This document shows positions 6,231 through 14,391 of a DNA stretch of 35,772 nt, one piece after another. Source of the stretch: an uncultured bacterium. Lineage in GTDB: Bacteria > Margulisbacteria > WOR-1 > XYC2-FULL-46-14 > WPAF01. The stretch is taken from the NCBI GenBank assembly GCA_903930225.1, contig CAIYXV010000098.1, positions 1 through 35,772 on the forward strand, in the 5' to 3' direction. How positions within the stretch are numbered: the stretch's first letter is position 1; each line of letters opens with the position of its first letter. The translations under genes were made by a program, and so were the position numbers. The notes below the pieces were generated by a model. The model searched no databases, was not told where the DNA came from, and saw nothing but the letters and a program-made list of their open reading frames with translations.

Positions 6231-7929
6231 TTTCTTTTCTTAGTTTATCGAGGAACTCTTCCAGTCCGGATTCCCCGATGTCTCCGCCATGCCGCGATCT
6301 TACCGCTACCTTCCCCGCCGCTTCTTCCTTATCCCCCACGATCAGCATATAAGGTATCTTCTGAACCTGTGCCTCCCGGATCTTGAGATTTATCTTTTCC
6401 CGCCGCGGATCAACTTCAACCCTGATTTCAGAATCCAGCAGTTTCTGTTTCAGCTTTTCGGCGTATCCCAGATGCCGGTCGGCGATCGGGAGAATAATGA
6501 CCTGGGTCGGCGCGATCCAGAGCGGGAACGCCCCGCCGTAATTCTCGATCAACGCGCCCAAAAACCTTTCCATTGATCCGAGCACCACCCGATGGATCAT
6601 GACCGGCCGCTTTTTGCTCCCGTCTTCCGCTATATAATGTAAATCGAACCTTTCGGGAAGGTTGAAATCCACTTGAATGGTGGGTCCTTGCCAGGGCCGT
6701 CCCAGCGCGTCCTTCATCTTTACGTCGATCTTTGGGCCGTAAAACACGCCTGCGCCGGGATCGGTCGCGTATTTTATTCCTTTTTTCTGCAGCGCGTTGA
6801 TCAGGGCGTCGGTGGCATGCGCCCAGTTTTCATCTGACCCCACGGAATTTTCGGGACGGGTCGAGAGGTAAACCTCGTAATCGAAGCCGAACGTCTTCAG
6901 CATCTCGAACGCGAAATCTATCACCGCGATGATCTCATCCTGCAGTTTTTCCGGCGTGGTGAAAATATGAGCGTCATCTTGGGTAAATCCCCGGACCCTA
7001 AGCAGTCCGTGAAGGACGCCGGACCTTTCGTAACGGTAGACGGTCCCCAGTTCAAAGAACCGGACCGGCAGGTCGCGGTAACTGTGCAATTTACTGTTGT
7101 AGATCAGGATGTGGCCAGGGCAGTTCATAGGTTTGAGCACATATTCCTGCTTGTCGATCTCCAGGAAATACATGTTCTCCCGGTAATATCCGGAATGCCC
7201 GGAAGTATTCCAGAGGTTGATCCGCGCGATATGGGGGGTGATCACGAATTCATACCCGCGTTTTAGATGCTCCTTCCGCAGAAAATCTTCGATCAAGAGG
7301 CGCAGTCTCGCCCCGCGGGGATGATAATAAACCAGGCCGGCGCCGGCTTCCTCGTGATAGATGTTAAAAAGGTCGAGTTCGCGTCCCAGTTTCCGGTGGT
7401 CCCGCTTGAGCGCTTCTTCCAGCTTCAGGATATGGGTCTTAAGGTCTTCTTCCTTTTCGAACGCGGTGCCATAGATGCGCTGCAACATGGGATTGGTCTC
7501 AACCCCGCGCCAGTAAGCCCCGGCAATGGTCAAAAGCTTGAACGCTCCCGCCTTGCCGGTCGAATCGATATGCGGCCCGCGGCAGAGGTCGATAAAGTCA
7601 CCGGTCCTGTAGACCGTGACGTTTGCATCCGGTATCTCTTTGATCAGCTCGACCTTGTATTTTTCGCCCTTTTCTGTAAAAAGCTTGACCGCGTCCTCTT
7701 TGGACATGGGGACCTTTATGAATTTTTCATCTTTCTTTACGATCTCCCGCATTTTCTCTTCGATCTTCACGAGGTCTTCTGGCGTGAGGGTTGTACCCGG
7801 TATGTCAAAGTCGTAGTAAAATCCTTCCTCGATCGCCGGGCCGATACCCAGTTTGGCGCTGGGGTAAAGCTGCTGTACGGCCGCGGCTAAAATATGAGAG
7901 GTCGAATGCCTTAAAAGTTCAAGCTCCAT
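6214..7929 (-). CDS. thrS: Threonyl-tRNA synthetase lacking the N-terminal TGS domain
   Basis: ThrRS charges tRNA-Thr and clears mis-charged serine. The protein starts almost directly with the editing domain (LLRHSTSHILAAAVQQL, then GIGPAIEEGFYYDFD). The second editing block follows with CRGPHIDSTGKAGAFKLL. The class II catalytic core shows MNCPGH, VYRYERSGVLHGLLRVRGF, TQDDAHIF and IHRVVLGSMERF, with the cysteine and histidines that bind the zinc. A C-terminal anticodon-binding domain ends the protein. At 571 residues it is about 65 shorter than typical ThrRS because the TGS domain is absent. I use the ATG at 7929, not the in-frame GTG at 7953, because a TATAAT lies 7 nt before this ATG and would be inside the longer form. 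Confidence 0.95.
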   Translation of the reverse strand: MELELLRHSTSHILAAAVQQLYPSAKLGIGPAIEEGFYYDFDIPGTTLTPEDLVKIEEKMREIVKKDEKFIKVPMSKEDAVKLFTEKGEKYKVELIKEIPDANVTVYRTGDFIDLCRGPHIDSTGKAGAFKLLTIAGAYWRGVETNPMLQRIYGTAFEKEEDLKTHILKLEEALKRDHRKLGRELDLFNIYHEEAGAGLVYYHPRGARLRLLIEDFLRKEHLKRGYEFVITPHIARINLWNTSGHSGYYRENMYFLEIDKQEYVLKPMNCPGHILIYNSKLHSYRDLPVRFFELGTVYRYERSGVLHGLLRVRGFTQDDAHIFTTPEKLQDEIIAVIDFAFEMLKTFGFDYEVYLSTRPENSVGSDENWAHATDALINALQKKGIKYATDPGAGVFYGPKIDVKMKDALGRPWQGPTIQVDFNLPERFDLHYIAEDGSKKRPVMIHRVVLGSMERFLGALIENYGGAFPLWIAPTQVIILPIADRHLGYAEKLKQKLLDSEIRVEVDPRREKINLKIREAQVQKIPYMLIVGDKEEAAGKVAVRSRHGGDIGESGLEEFLDKLRKEIDTKA

Positions 7930-7936
7930 AATAATA

Positions 7937-7967
7937 ATTATATCATACCTCACCCACTCTCCAGCAA
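7937..7967 (-). promoter_or_regulatory. Candidate thrS promoter with -10 box 7 nt from the start codon
   Basis: On the minus strand TATAAT occupies 7937-7942 and a weak TTGCTG (7962-7967) lies 19 bp upstream. The -10 is only 7 nt from the ATG, so the mRNA would be leaderless or nearly so, and no Shine-Dalgarno sequence is visible. Confidence 0.5.
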
Positions 7968-8000
7968 AGATGGGACGGCTGAAAAGTAATAGTAAGTGGA

Positions 8001-8089
8001 CCCCAGACTGAAGTCTGGGGAATATTTTTTCAGCAGATTCCCCACACTTTTCCTCCCGAGGCGGATCCGCCTTTGGCGGAAGTGTGGGG
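8001..8089. repeat. Double-hairpin repeat family B, copy 1 (with nested palindrome)
   Basis: A 20-base hairpin CCCCAGACTgAAGTCTGGGG (8001-8020) is followed by GAATATTT and a second hairpin with arms CCCCACACTT (8040-8049) and AAGTGTGGGG (8080-8089). Between the second arms lies a further palindrome, GGCGGATCCGCC (8060-8071). The same two hairpins recur at 14796-14864, where the nested insert is absent. The stretch 7930-8175 contains this element, the thrS promoter and a terminator, but no gene. Confidence 0.85.
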
Positions 8090-8122
8090 TTCTCTTTCTT
8101 CCCCTTTTCCAGCTGTCTCAGG

Positions 8123-8155
8123 CAAAAAAAAGCGTCCCGACATTGTCGGGACGCT
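8123..8155 (-). terminator. Rho-independent terminator of the lipoprotein gene
   Basis: On the minus strand AGCGTCCCGAC-aat-GTCGGGACGCT (11-bp perfect stem, 8131-8155) is followed by a run of T residues. It lies about 20 bp after the stop of the gene at 8176-8916 and points the right way. Confidence 0.9.
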
Positions 8156-8175
8156 TAAGCTAAAAAGAAATCAGC

Positions 8176-8916
8176 TTATGACGGATATACAGTAAAACTT
8201 GTGGAGGTACCTCCATAAGTAAAGGTCCCAATCGCAGTACCGTCAAATACAAGGGTTATCCCGGTCTGCGACACGTTGTCATAAGTGGAAGAGATACTGA
8301 TCGTTCCGGTAGGATAATCAGCCACTGTCGATCTGGGCAAAGAAAAACTGGTCGTTGTGAATGTCATTGCCAGCGTGTGGCTGACGTTTGATGCATCTGC
8401 GACATTCATGCTTATACCGACCGAACCGCTGATAACAACATTGGTCACTATTCCGCTGACAAGGGTATAATCAGCATGATAAGGATTGCTGCTGCTCCCG
8501 TAAGTCAGGGTCATGGCATATACGGCTGAAGAATATTTATAAGTGCCATAAACATCAACGGTTTTACCGGCGGTATCCACTTTGGCATGCAGATCAACCT
8601 CAATTGTCACGCCGCCTGCCGTCTCGGTTCCGGCAATGGAATACCAACCGCTTGTAGGACCGCTCACGACTATATCTTTTGAGCTGACATCCTTTATGCC
8701 AAAAGTGCTCACTCCTCCCGTGCCTGCCCATCCAGACATTGAACCGGCCATGCCTTGGGCCAGCGACGCGCCAAGGGTGGAATAGGTTTGCGCGGTCGTG
8801 GCCGGAAGCGCGGCGGTAGTTGAGTTATTGGAGCTTGCCTGCTGACAGCCGGTCAAGGCCGCAAGAGACATTACTACTACCCCCAATACCATAATGATCG
8901 CGAATATTTTTTTCAT
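8176..8916 (-). CDS. Putative lipoprotein of unknown function
   Basis: A 246-residue protein with a clear lipoprotein signal peptide: KK at the N-terminus, a hydrophobic stretch, and the lipobox LTGC with cysteine 24, followed by a serine/threonine/alanine-rich linker. The rest is rich in serine, threonine, glycine and valine and predicted beta-rich, for example STFGIKDVSSKDIVVSG and AMTFTTTSFSLPRSTV. I do not recognise a family. A strong ribosome binding site (AAAGGAGGTG) precedes the ATG and a rho-independent terminator follows, so it is probably a well-expressed single-gene unit. It would be anchored in the outer or inner membrane. Confidence 0.8.
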   Translation of the reverse strand: MKKIFAIIMVLGVVVMSLAALTGCQQASSNNSTTAALPATTAQTYSTLGASLAQGMAGSMSGWAGTGGVSTFGIKDVSSKDIVVSGPTSGWYSIAGTETAGGVTIEVDLHAKVDTAGKTVDVYGTYKYSSAVYAMTLTYGSSSNPYHADYTLVSGIVTNVVISGSVGISMNVADASNVSHTLAMTFTTTSFSLPRSTVADYPTGTISISSTYDNVSQTGITLVFDGTAIGTFTYGGTSTSFTVYPS

Positions 8917-8944
8917 ATTAATTCACCTCCTTTTGATTTATTTT

Positions 8945-9046
8945 AAATCCGAATTTCCTAAATCCTAAATCCGAACATTGTGCGCCTTGCGCATTATATA
9001 ATAAAAATACATCGTTCGGATTTCGGTAATTCGGATTTCGGATTTT
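8945..9046 (-). repeat. Stop-codon-abutting palindromic repeat family A, copy 2
   Basis: About 102 bp, ending 6 bp from the stop codon of the TrpB2 gene (minus strand). It has the AAATCCGAA-type arms and, on the minus strand, the core CCGAACGATGTAT, then TAATGCGCAAGGCGCACAAT and GTTCGG. It lacks the inner TTTGTTCGGGATT part of the longer copies. Relative to trpB2 its polarity is the same as the other copies have to their genes. It also separates trpB2 from the lipoprotein gene upstream region. Confidence 0.85.
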
Positions 9047-9052
9047 CTCCCC

Positions 9053-10402
9053 TTATACCTTCGGGACTTTTTTTAGCGATTCTTTGATCAGTTCCATCGG
9101 ATACTCGTAATCTTCCATCTTTCCGGAAAGATATTTTTCGTACGACGCCAGATCAAAATGCCCGTGTCCGCTCAAATTGAAGATTATAACCTCGCCTTCC
9201 TTCGCTCGCTTCGCTTCCTCGATCGCGCAGTGGATGGCGTGCGACGATTCGGGCGCGGGAATGATCCCTTCGGTCCCGGCAAACAGGATCGCCGACGCGA
9301 AGCATTCTTTTTGATGGTACGCTCTGGCCTCGATCACCTTGTCTTTTGCCAGATTGGAGACCAGCGGCGCCATGCCGTGGTAGCGCAATCCGCCGGCGTG
9401 AATGCTCGGTGGCATAAAATCATGGCCCAGCGTGTACATCTTTACCAGCGGGGTCATCCCGGCGGTATCGCCAAAATCGTATTCATAAAGCCCCTTGGTC
9501 AGCGTCGGGCAGGCCATCGGCTCGACCGCGATCACCCGGGGATTGGTCCTTCCCTTCAGTTTGTCCTTGAGGAACGGGAACGCGAGGCCGGCAAAGTTGC
9601 TGCCGCCGCCGACGCACGCGATCACCACGTCAGGATCTTTCTCCCCGATTAGTTTCAGCTGTTCGATCGCCTCCAAACCGATTATGGTCTGATGGAGCAG
9701 GACATGGTTCAATACGGAGCCGAGCGAATATTTGGTATCTTCCCTTCCCACCGCATCCTCAACCGCTTCCGAGATGGCGATGCCAAGGCTCCCCGGATTG
9801 TCGGGATTCTCTTTCAGTAGCGCCTGGCCGTATTTGGTCTTTTTACTGGGAGAGGCATCAACGATCCCGCCCCAGGTCTGCATCATCAGCTTGCGGTATG
9901 GCTTCTGGTCAAAGCTGACCCTTACCATGTAGATCTGGCATTCCAGATCGAACAGCTTGCAGGCAAAAGCCAAAGCCGAACCCCACTGCCCCGCCCCGGT
10001 CTCGGTCGCGATGCGCTTAACCCCTTCTTTTTTATTGTAGTAGACCTGCGCCACCGATGTGTTCGGTTTATGCGAACCGGCCGGCGAAACGCTCTCGTTC
10101 TTATAATATATCCGGGCTTTGGTCTTGATCGCTTTTTCCAGGCTAAGCGCGCGGTGCAAAGGCGTCGGCCTCCAGAGCTTTAGGATATCCAGCACTTCCT
10201 GGGGAATATCGATCCAGGGATCCGCGCACATTTCCTGCTGGATCAGCGCCATCGGGAAAAGAGGCGCCAGGTCCGCAGGGCCAAGCGGCTGGTGGGTTGC
10301 CGGATGGAGCGGAGGCGCGAGGGGAGTTTTAAGATCGGGAGCGATGTTGTACCACTGTTTGGGAATATCCTTTTCGCTGAGCAATATTTTTCTGTCTGTC
10401 AT
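9053..10402 (-). CDS. trpB: Tryptophan synthase beta chain, TrpB2 type
   Basis: A PLP enzyme that condenses indole and serine to tryptophan. The 449-residue length, the N-terminal [20 protein letters not shown], and [13 protein letters not shown] mark the TrpB2 subfamily rather than the shorter TrpB1. The PLP lysine is in SHKPN (K112), followed by [14 protein letters not shown]; the phosphate-binding loop is [11 protein letters not shown]. TrpB2 enzymes often work without TrpA, as indole salvage or stand-alone enzymes, and no trpA is present here. A GGAGGG ribosome binding site precedes the ATG. The gene starts 19 bp after the stop of the outer-membrane protein gene and may be co-transcribed with it. 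Confidence 0.94.
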   Translation of the reverse strand: MTDRKILLSEKDIPKQWYNIAPDLKTPLAPPLHPATHQPLGPADLAPLFPMALIQQEMCADPWIDIPQEVLDILKLWRPTPLHRALSLEKAIKTKARIYYKNESVSPAGSHKPNTSVAQVYYNKKEGVKRIATETGAGQWGSALAFACKLFDLECQIYMVRVSFDQKPYRKLMMQTWGGIVDASPSKKTKYGQALLKENPDNPGSLGIAISEAVEDAVGREDTKYSLGSVLNHVLLHQTIIGLEAIEQLKLIGEKDPDVVIACVGGGSNFAGLAFPFLKDKLKGRTNPRVIAVEPMACPTLTKGLYEYDFGDTAGMTPLVKMYTLGHDFMPPSIHAGGLRYHGMAPLVSNLAKDKVIEARAYHQKECFASAILFAGTEGIIPAPESSHAIHCAIEEAKRAKEGEVIIFNLSGHGHFDLASYEKYLSGKMEDYEYPMELIKESLKKVPKV

Positions 10403-10421
10403 GGTTTCCCTCCGTTGATTA

Positions 10422-11504
10422 TCAGAACCCGCCCGCCAGGTCGAGCACGATCGAATTATTGTTGCTGATCTTCCCGTCCATTACATACGCCGCGTTAAGC
10501 GTTAAGAAAGGGATCCCCAACTTGCAGCCGATCGTGGTAAGGGACAGGTTCGTGCCGGAAGCAATACCCCCGCGCAGTGTGACCAGGCCCAGGAGAAGAG
10601 GATATTCAAGACCTAAATGGGTGTTGCTGTAGCCGTTGCCCGATTCCAGATCGCCCGCGAGAAGAATTCCCACCACCGGGATCGTTCCTGACGCTCCTAG
10701 GGCAAACGATGAATCAGTGGTACGGGACGAGCTTGGGATATCGACGTCAGGCCCTTGGGTATAGGTGCTGCTGCCGGCGGCCGCAGTTAGAGTTTTGGTC
10801 TTTCCGGAGGTCGTGATCGATTCGGCCAGGTCGCGGATCACCGCGCCCACGGAAATGGAGGTTACTAACGGCACGTCAAATGTCATCAAAGCCCCCAGGT
10901 CGACTCCGACCCCCGTGCTGTTCAAGACGCTCTGGTTGCCCGCGGCTCCGCCCAGAGGGTTTGCGGTAACATTGACCAGGCCCATGGTTGAGCCCAGGTA
11001 TTTTAAATTGGCCCCGACATTAAGCGAAGGCAATAACGCCGGCATGCCAAAGGTATAGCCGAACGTCATAACGCCGGTATACATTAAACCGGCCTCGCCG
11101 TTAGCTGCCAGACTGTTGGCCGGTTTTGATATGTTGACCCCTACGTTGGGAAGCAAGGTTAATCCGATCTTGTTGATGTTCGCTCCGATCAAACCGCTAA
11201 AGCTTCCGTTCACGTTCATATCCTTTGAAAAATTATCGGTCACAAGCTTAGCGGGATCGCCGGAATTGGCAAGCGCGCTGGCCAGCTGGTCCATTCCCGA
11301 ATATGCCACGCTGCCGGATGCCATGAAACCAATCTTACCCTGTGCCATCAGCGCGGCGGGATTATAGTAAGCGGCAGAAAGGTCCCGGCAGGCCGCCACG
11401 CCGGCGCCGCCCATGCCCGATGCCCGCGCGCCGACCAGGTATTGTCCGAACGAAGCCGAAGCCATAACCAGCAGAAGCAGAAGTCCGCACATTAACCTTT
11501 TCAT
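10422..11504 (-). CDS. Outer-membrane beta-barrel protein, PorV/TraF-like family
   Basis: A 360-residue protein with a signal peptide ([20 protein letters not shown]) and the motif [27 protein letters not shown]. That motif is shared by FadL-like, PorV-like and 'TraF-type' outer-membrane barrels, whose first strands carry 'a.lG.aG.a...d..a.y.NPA.L'. The remainder alternates hydrophobic and polar residues and ends with a typical barrel strand (IVLDLAGGF). I start at 11504 because the signal peptide begins there and AGGAGG lies directly upstream; the frame extends upstream to 11621 but that part has no signal features. The ligand or role is unknown. It is read divergently from gmk. Confidence 0.8.
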   Translation of the reverse strand: MKRLMCGLLLLLVMASASFGQYLVGARASGMGGAGVAACRDLSAAYYNPAALMAQGKIGFMASGSVAYSGMDQLASALANSGDPAKLVTDNFSKDMNVNGSFSGLIGANINKIGLTLLPNVGVNISKPANSLAANGEAGLMYTGVMTFGYTFGMPALLPSLNVGANLKYLGSTMGLVNVTANPLGGAAGNQSVLNSTGVGVDLGALMTFDVPLVTSISVGAVIRDLAESITTSGKTKTLTAAAGSSTYTQGPDVDIPSSSRTTDSSFALGASGTIPVVGILLAGDLESGNGYSNTHLGLEYPLLLGLVTLRGGIASGTNLSLTTIGCKLGIPFLTLNAAYVMDGKISNNNSIVLDLAGGF

Positions 11505-11538
11505 ACCGTACCTCCTAAAAATACTCGTCCCGGCAAGC

Positions 11539-11567
11539 AGGTTATCAAAGCATCTTGCCAAAGTCAA
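11539..11567 (-). promoter_or_regulatory. Candidate promoter of the outer-membrane protein gene
   Basis: On the minus strand TTGACT (11562-11567) is 17 bp from a weak TAACCT (11539-11544). The -35 abuts the gmk -35 on the other strand, so the two divergent promoters are back to back. Confidence 0.4.
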
Positions 11568-11583
11568 GCGATTTTGATATAAT
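11555..11583 (+). promoter_or_regulatory. gmk promoter
   Basis: TTGCCA (11555-11560), a 17-bp spacer and TATAAT (11578-11583) form a good sigma-70 type promoter. The -10 ends 11 nt before the ATG of gmk, leaving a leader of about 4-5 nt. Confidence 0.7.
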
Positions 11584-11594
11584 TTACTAGGTTT

Positions 11595-12206
11595 ATGCCA
11601 AAAAAAGCAAAAGGGAAGCACGGCCTTTTGGTCGTGATCTCCGGCCCGTCCGGCGTCGGTAAGTCCACGGTCGTCAAAAAGCTTTTGTCATCCAATCCAA
11701 AACTGAAGCTGTCGATCTCGGCCACGACCCGGCCGCCGCGCCCTAACGAGACGCACAATAAAGATTACCAGTTCGTGACCGAAGAGGAGTTCTTCGACCG
11801 CGAAAAAAAAGGCATGTTCCTGGAGTGGGCGCAGGTCCACGGGTATTATTACGGGACATCAAAATCTTTCATCGAGGACCAGTTGCTGAAAAATAACATC
11901 GTCGTTTCAGAGGTCGATGTGCAGGGCGCGGCTTCAATAAAAGAAGCGGTGTCGCTGGGACACGTAAAGACCTCGGCCGTTTTTATTTTTCTGATCCCGC
12001 CGTCGGTCGATATTCTCGCCTTCCGGCTAAGGAGAAGAAAGACCGAGAACGAAGAAGTGGTCAATTACCGCCTGCGGGCGGCGATCGCCGAACTGCAGGT
12101 AATGGAAAAATACGATTACATAGTGGTGAATGATAAGGTCGATACCGCTTCGGAAAAGATAAAAGCTATAATCAATGTTGAAAAAGAGAGGGTGTTATTG
12201 AACTAA
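11595..12206 (+). CDS. gmk: Guanylate kinase
   Basis: Phosphorylates GMP to GDP with ATP. The P-loop GPSGVGKST is at residues 17-25. SISATTRPPRPNE and the YQFVTEEEFF-FLEWAQVHGYYYGTS region form the GMP-binding domain, and EVDVQGAASIKE and FLIPPS follow. At 203 residues it has the usual length, with a short lysine-rich N-terminal extension. It heads the conserved gmk-rpoZ-coaBC-priA-def cluster and its stop overlaps the rpoZ start by one base. Confidence 0.97.
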   Translation: MPKKAKGKHGLLVVISGPSGVGKSTVVKKLLSSNPKLKLSISATTRPPRPNETHNKDYQFVTEEEFFDREKKGMFLEWAQVHGYYYGTSKSFIEDQLLKNNIVVSEVDVQGAASIKEAVSLGHVKTSAVFIFLIPPSVDILAFRLRRRKTENEEVVNYRLRAAIAELQVMEKYDYIVVNDKVDTASEKIKAIINVEKERVLLN

Positions 12207-12535
12207 TGGAAGAAACAATCGATACATTACTGTCCAAGGCCAAGAACAAGTTCCTGTTGAGCAACGCCGTTGCCGGACGGGCAAAGCAGATCGCCGAGGG
12301 GTCCCTGCCCTACGTGGATAATTTTGATCCGACCAATCCCATAATCACGGCCATCCGCGAGATCGCGAACGACAAGATCAAGATCCGCATGATCGCTCCC
12401 GGAAGCAAAAAAGCGCATGATGTGGACGTGCTCGCGCCTGCCGAAGAAGCTCCTTCCGCCCTGGTAAGACTGGCCAAGGACGCGAAAGAAAAAAAGAGCG
12501 CGGCGCCGAAGAAAGAAAAGAAGAAGAAAAAGTAA
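12206..12535 (+). CDS. rpoZ: RNA polymerase omega subunit
   Basis: Omega assists folding and assembly of the beta' subunit. The 109-residue protein starts at TAATG immediately after gmk, the usual position of rpoZ. KNKFLLSNAVAGRAKQIAEG is the recognisable omega motif ('nRfeL...a..RArql..G'), followed by NPIITAIREIANDKI. A long C-terminal tail ends in an almost pure lysine stretch (KKEKKKKK), which is longer than in most omegas. Length and position support the call; the sequence is divergent. Confidence 0.88.
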   Translation: MEETIDTLLSKAKNKFLLSNAVAGRAKQIAEGSLPYVDNFDPTNPIITAIREIANDKIKIRMIAPGSKKAHDVDVLAPAEEAPSALVRLAKDAKEKKSAAPKKEKKKKK

Positions 12536-12540
12536 ATCTG

Positions 12541-12652
12541 AAATCCTAAATCCGAGATCCGAACTTAGTATCCCTCACTTTGTTCGGGATTCATTATAAT
12601 AATGCGCAAGGCGCACAATGTTCGGACATTCGGATTTCGGAAATTCGGATTT
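12541..12652 (+). repeat. Stop-codon-abutting palindromic repeat family A, copy 3
   Basis: About 112 bp beginning 5 bp after the rpoZ stop and ending 7 bp before coaBC. The 5' arm is AAATCCTAAATCCGAGATCC. The core contains GTATCCCTCACTTTGTTCGG, GATTCATTATAATAA and TGCGCAAGGCGCACAATGTT. The 3' arm repeats ATTCGGATTT-like units. It closely matches copy 4. An in-frame ATG inside it (12618) would extend CoaBC by 14 repeat-encoded residues, which I do not accept. Confidence 0.88.
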
Positions 12653-12659
12653 AATTAAT

Positions 12660-13838
12660 ATGCTAACAAAAAAAACCATTATCCTCGGTGTAACCGGCGG
12701 CATCGCCGCGTATAAGTCCTGCACGCTGGCCTCAAGGTTAAAAGACCTGGGGGCGGAGGTGTGGGTAGTAATGACAGATGCAGCCACCAAACTGGTCGGG
12801 CCCCAGACTTTCAGAACGCTGACGGGAAATCCCGTTGTCACGGACCTTTTCTCCCAGGAGATCGCTAACCTCCCGGTCCCGCATATCTCCTTAGCGGAAA
12901 AAGCGGACCTGATCGTCATCGCGCCCGCGACCGCCAACATCATCGGGAAGATCGCTTACGGCATAGCGGACGACGCGCTTACCACGATCGTAATGGCCTC
13001 CCGGGCGAAAAAGCTGATCGCTCCGGCCATGAACGCAAACATGTGGAGAAACCAGATCGTAAAAGATAACGTGAGGAAGCTCAACGAGCACGATTTCCAC
13101 TTTGTCGGCCCGGTCAAGGGCAAGCTCGCCTGCGGAGAAGACGACATGGGCCGGATGTCTGAGCCGGAAGAGATCATTGAGAAGATCGAGGAATTGCTGA
13201 AACCGAACGCCGATCTGGCCGGTAAGACATTTTTGATCACGGCCGGGGGAACGCGGGAAGCGATCGACCCGATCAGGTTCATCGGGAACCGTTCGTCCGG
13301 GAAAATGGGATTTGCCCTGGCGGAAGCCGCCGCGGCGCGCGGCGCGAAAGTAATTCTTATCTCCGCCCCAACCTCCCTTACCCCGCCCGAAACGGTTACA
13401 ATGATAAATGTAATAAGCGCCAAAGATATGTATGAAGCGGTAATGAAGCACCGCCACGATCAGGATGTCATCATCATGGCGGCGGCGGCGGCCGACTTCC
13501 GCCCCAAGATCACATTCTGGCAGAAGGTAAAAAAAGACCGCGACGGCCTGCAGCTTGAGCTCGCCAACACGGTCGATATTTTAAAGGACCTGGGGAATTT
13601 GAAGAACGGATCGAAGCTTATCGGGTTCGCGGTCGAGACCGAGAACCTCGAAGAAAACGCCAGAGAGAAACTGCAGAAAAAGAACCTCGACCTGATCGTC
13701 GCCAACGACACGGCGGCGTTTGAATCCGACTCTTCGCAGGTCAAGCTGATCGATCGGACGGGGAACGTGGAAGATCTCCCCGAACTCCCCAAAAAAGAGG
13801 CCGCCCACCGGATCCTCGATGCCATTCTACGACTATAA
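12660..13838 (+). CDS. coaBC: Bifunctional phosphopantothenoylcysteine decarboxylase / phosphopantothenate--cysteine ligase
   Basis: CoaBC performs two coenzyme A steps: ligation of cysteine to 4'-phosphopantothenate (CoaB) and decarboxylation to 4'-phosphopantetheine (CoaC). The FMN-dependent CoaC half comes first: GVTGGIAAYKS, the active-site histidine in PHISLAEKADLIVIAPAT, and APAMNANMW. The CoaB half begins around residue 190 with LITAGGTREAIDPIRFIGN and RSSGKMGFALAEAA, and contains MAAAAADFRP. The total of 392 residues is normal. The start at 12660 gives the standard N-terminus (LTKKTIILGVTGG). No Shine-Dalgarno sequence is seen. The 3' end overlaps the FmdB-like gene by 20 bp. Confidence 0.96.
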   Translation: MLTKKTIILGVTGGIAAYKSCTLASRLKDLGAEVWVVMTDAATKLVGPQTFRTLTGNPVVTDLFSQEIANLPVPHISLAEKADLIVIAPATANIIGKIAYGIADDALTTIVMASRAKKLIAPAMNANMWRNQIVKDNVRKLNEHDFHFVGPVKGKLACGEDDMGRMSEPEEIIEKIEELLKPNADLAGKTFLITAGGTREAIDPIRFIGNRSSGKMGFALAEAAAARGAKVILISAPTSLTPPETVTMINVISAKDMYEAVMKHRHDQDVIIMAAAAADFRPKITFWQKVKKDRDGLQLELANTVDILKDLGNLKNGSKLIGFAVETENLEENAREKLQKKNLDLIVANDTAAFESDSSQVKLIDRTGNVEDLPELPKKEAAHRILDAILRL

Positions 13839-14037
13839 ATGCAAAAAGTGCGGGACCAAGTTTGAGGTCTCGCATGGAATGAACGATAAGCCTTCGGTTA
13901 AATGCGATTCGTGCGGTTCGGATGATACCTCCAGGATATTCAATACCTTCGGACGCAGCGGCGGCGACAGCGGACACTCACATGGAAGCGGATGTTCTTC
14001 CTGCGCCAGCGGCGGCTGCTCCACCTGCGGGCATTAA
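13819..14037 (+). CDS. FmdB-family zinc ribbon protein
   Basis: A 72-residue protein starting MPFYDYKCKKCGTKFEV, with CxxC pairs at CKKC and CDSC, which is the FmdB/CxxC zinc-ribbon family (putative regulatory proteins of unknown mechanism). The C-terminal third is a glycine/serine/histidine/cysteine-rich tail (GHSHGSGCSSCASGG), which may bind additional metal. It starts within the last 20 bp of coaBC, so it is probably translated from the same mRNA. It is not a usual member of the gmk-priA cluster. Confidence 0.85.
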   Translation: MPFYDYKCKKCGTKFEVSHGMNDKPSVKCDSCGSDDTSRIFNTFGRSGGDSGHSHGSGCSSCASGGCSTCGH

Positions 14038-14075
14038 TTTTATTATTCTTTTTTTCTTCCCCTCTTTTTTAATGA

Positions 14076-14081
14076 TATAAT
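14076..14081 (+). promoter_or_regulatory. Candidate -10 box for the small gene at 14101
   Basis: TATAAT lies 19 nt before the ATG at 14101, with GAGGTG between as a ribosome binding site. The upstream region is a pyrimidine-rich tract with no recognisable -35. Confidence 0.4.
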
Positions 14082-14100
14082 ATATTTGAGGTGATTCAAT

Positions 14101-14391
14101 ATGCCGCAGATTCCAGGTGTTAGTCCCACTTCTCCAGCAAAACCTGCTCCGCCATCGTTTGAAGTCGTAAATGCAAGAAGCGTTGTCGGGTCATATAAAT
14201 ACGCCGCCGCAATGCCGTTTATGACTAAAGAGGAGTTAAATGCAGCCGCAAGCGCATTGAAAAAGGACGGCAAGGTAAGAATTCCAAATCAAAAAACCAT
14301 AAACGATCGTATTGTCGCAAGAACCGCAGAACAATTGCAGGAAATACAGCTAAGGATGACTGAACAAATAATAAAGCAATTGTCATCATAA
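14101..14391 (+). CDS. Hypothetical 96-residue protein
   Basis: I do not recognise this protein. The first 20 residues are proline/alanine/serine-rich (PGVSPTSPAKPAPPS). The middle contains MTKEELNAAASALKKDGKV, and the C-terminal third is an amphipathic helix (AEQLQEIQLRMTEQIIKQLS) that could form a coiled coil. There is no signal peptide or membrane segment. A good ribosome binding site (GAGGTG) and a -10 box support expression. It sits between fmdB and priA. In the same frame after its stop are 22 sense codons ending in TGA (14392-14460). Confidence 0.6.
   Translation: MPQIPGVSPTSPAKPAPPSFEVVNARSVVGSYKYAAAMPFMTKEELNAAASALKKDGKVRIPNQKTINDRIVARTAEQLQEIQLRMTEQIIKQLSS

Noticed and set aside
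7930-7953. GTG start for ThrRS at 7953
   Set aside because: It adds only RYDIIII, encoded by the A+T-rich -10 region, and the ATG at 7929 gives the usual start of the editing domain.
11505-11621. Longer form of the outer-membrane protein starting at 11621
   Set aside because: It would run over the promoter region and the gmk start and place the signal peptide 40 residues inside; AGGAGG directly precedes the ATG at 11504.
12618-12659. Upstream in-frame ATG extending CoaBC by 14 residues
   Set aside because: The extension is encoded entirely by the family A repeat, and the family N-terminus (LTKKTIILGVTGG) starts at 12660.
14038-14070. Terminator after fmdB
   Set aside because: The region is pyrimidine-rich but has no stem-loop before the T tracts.
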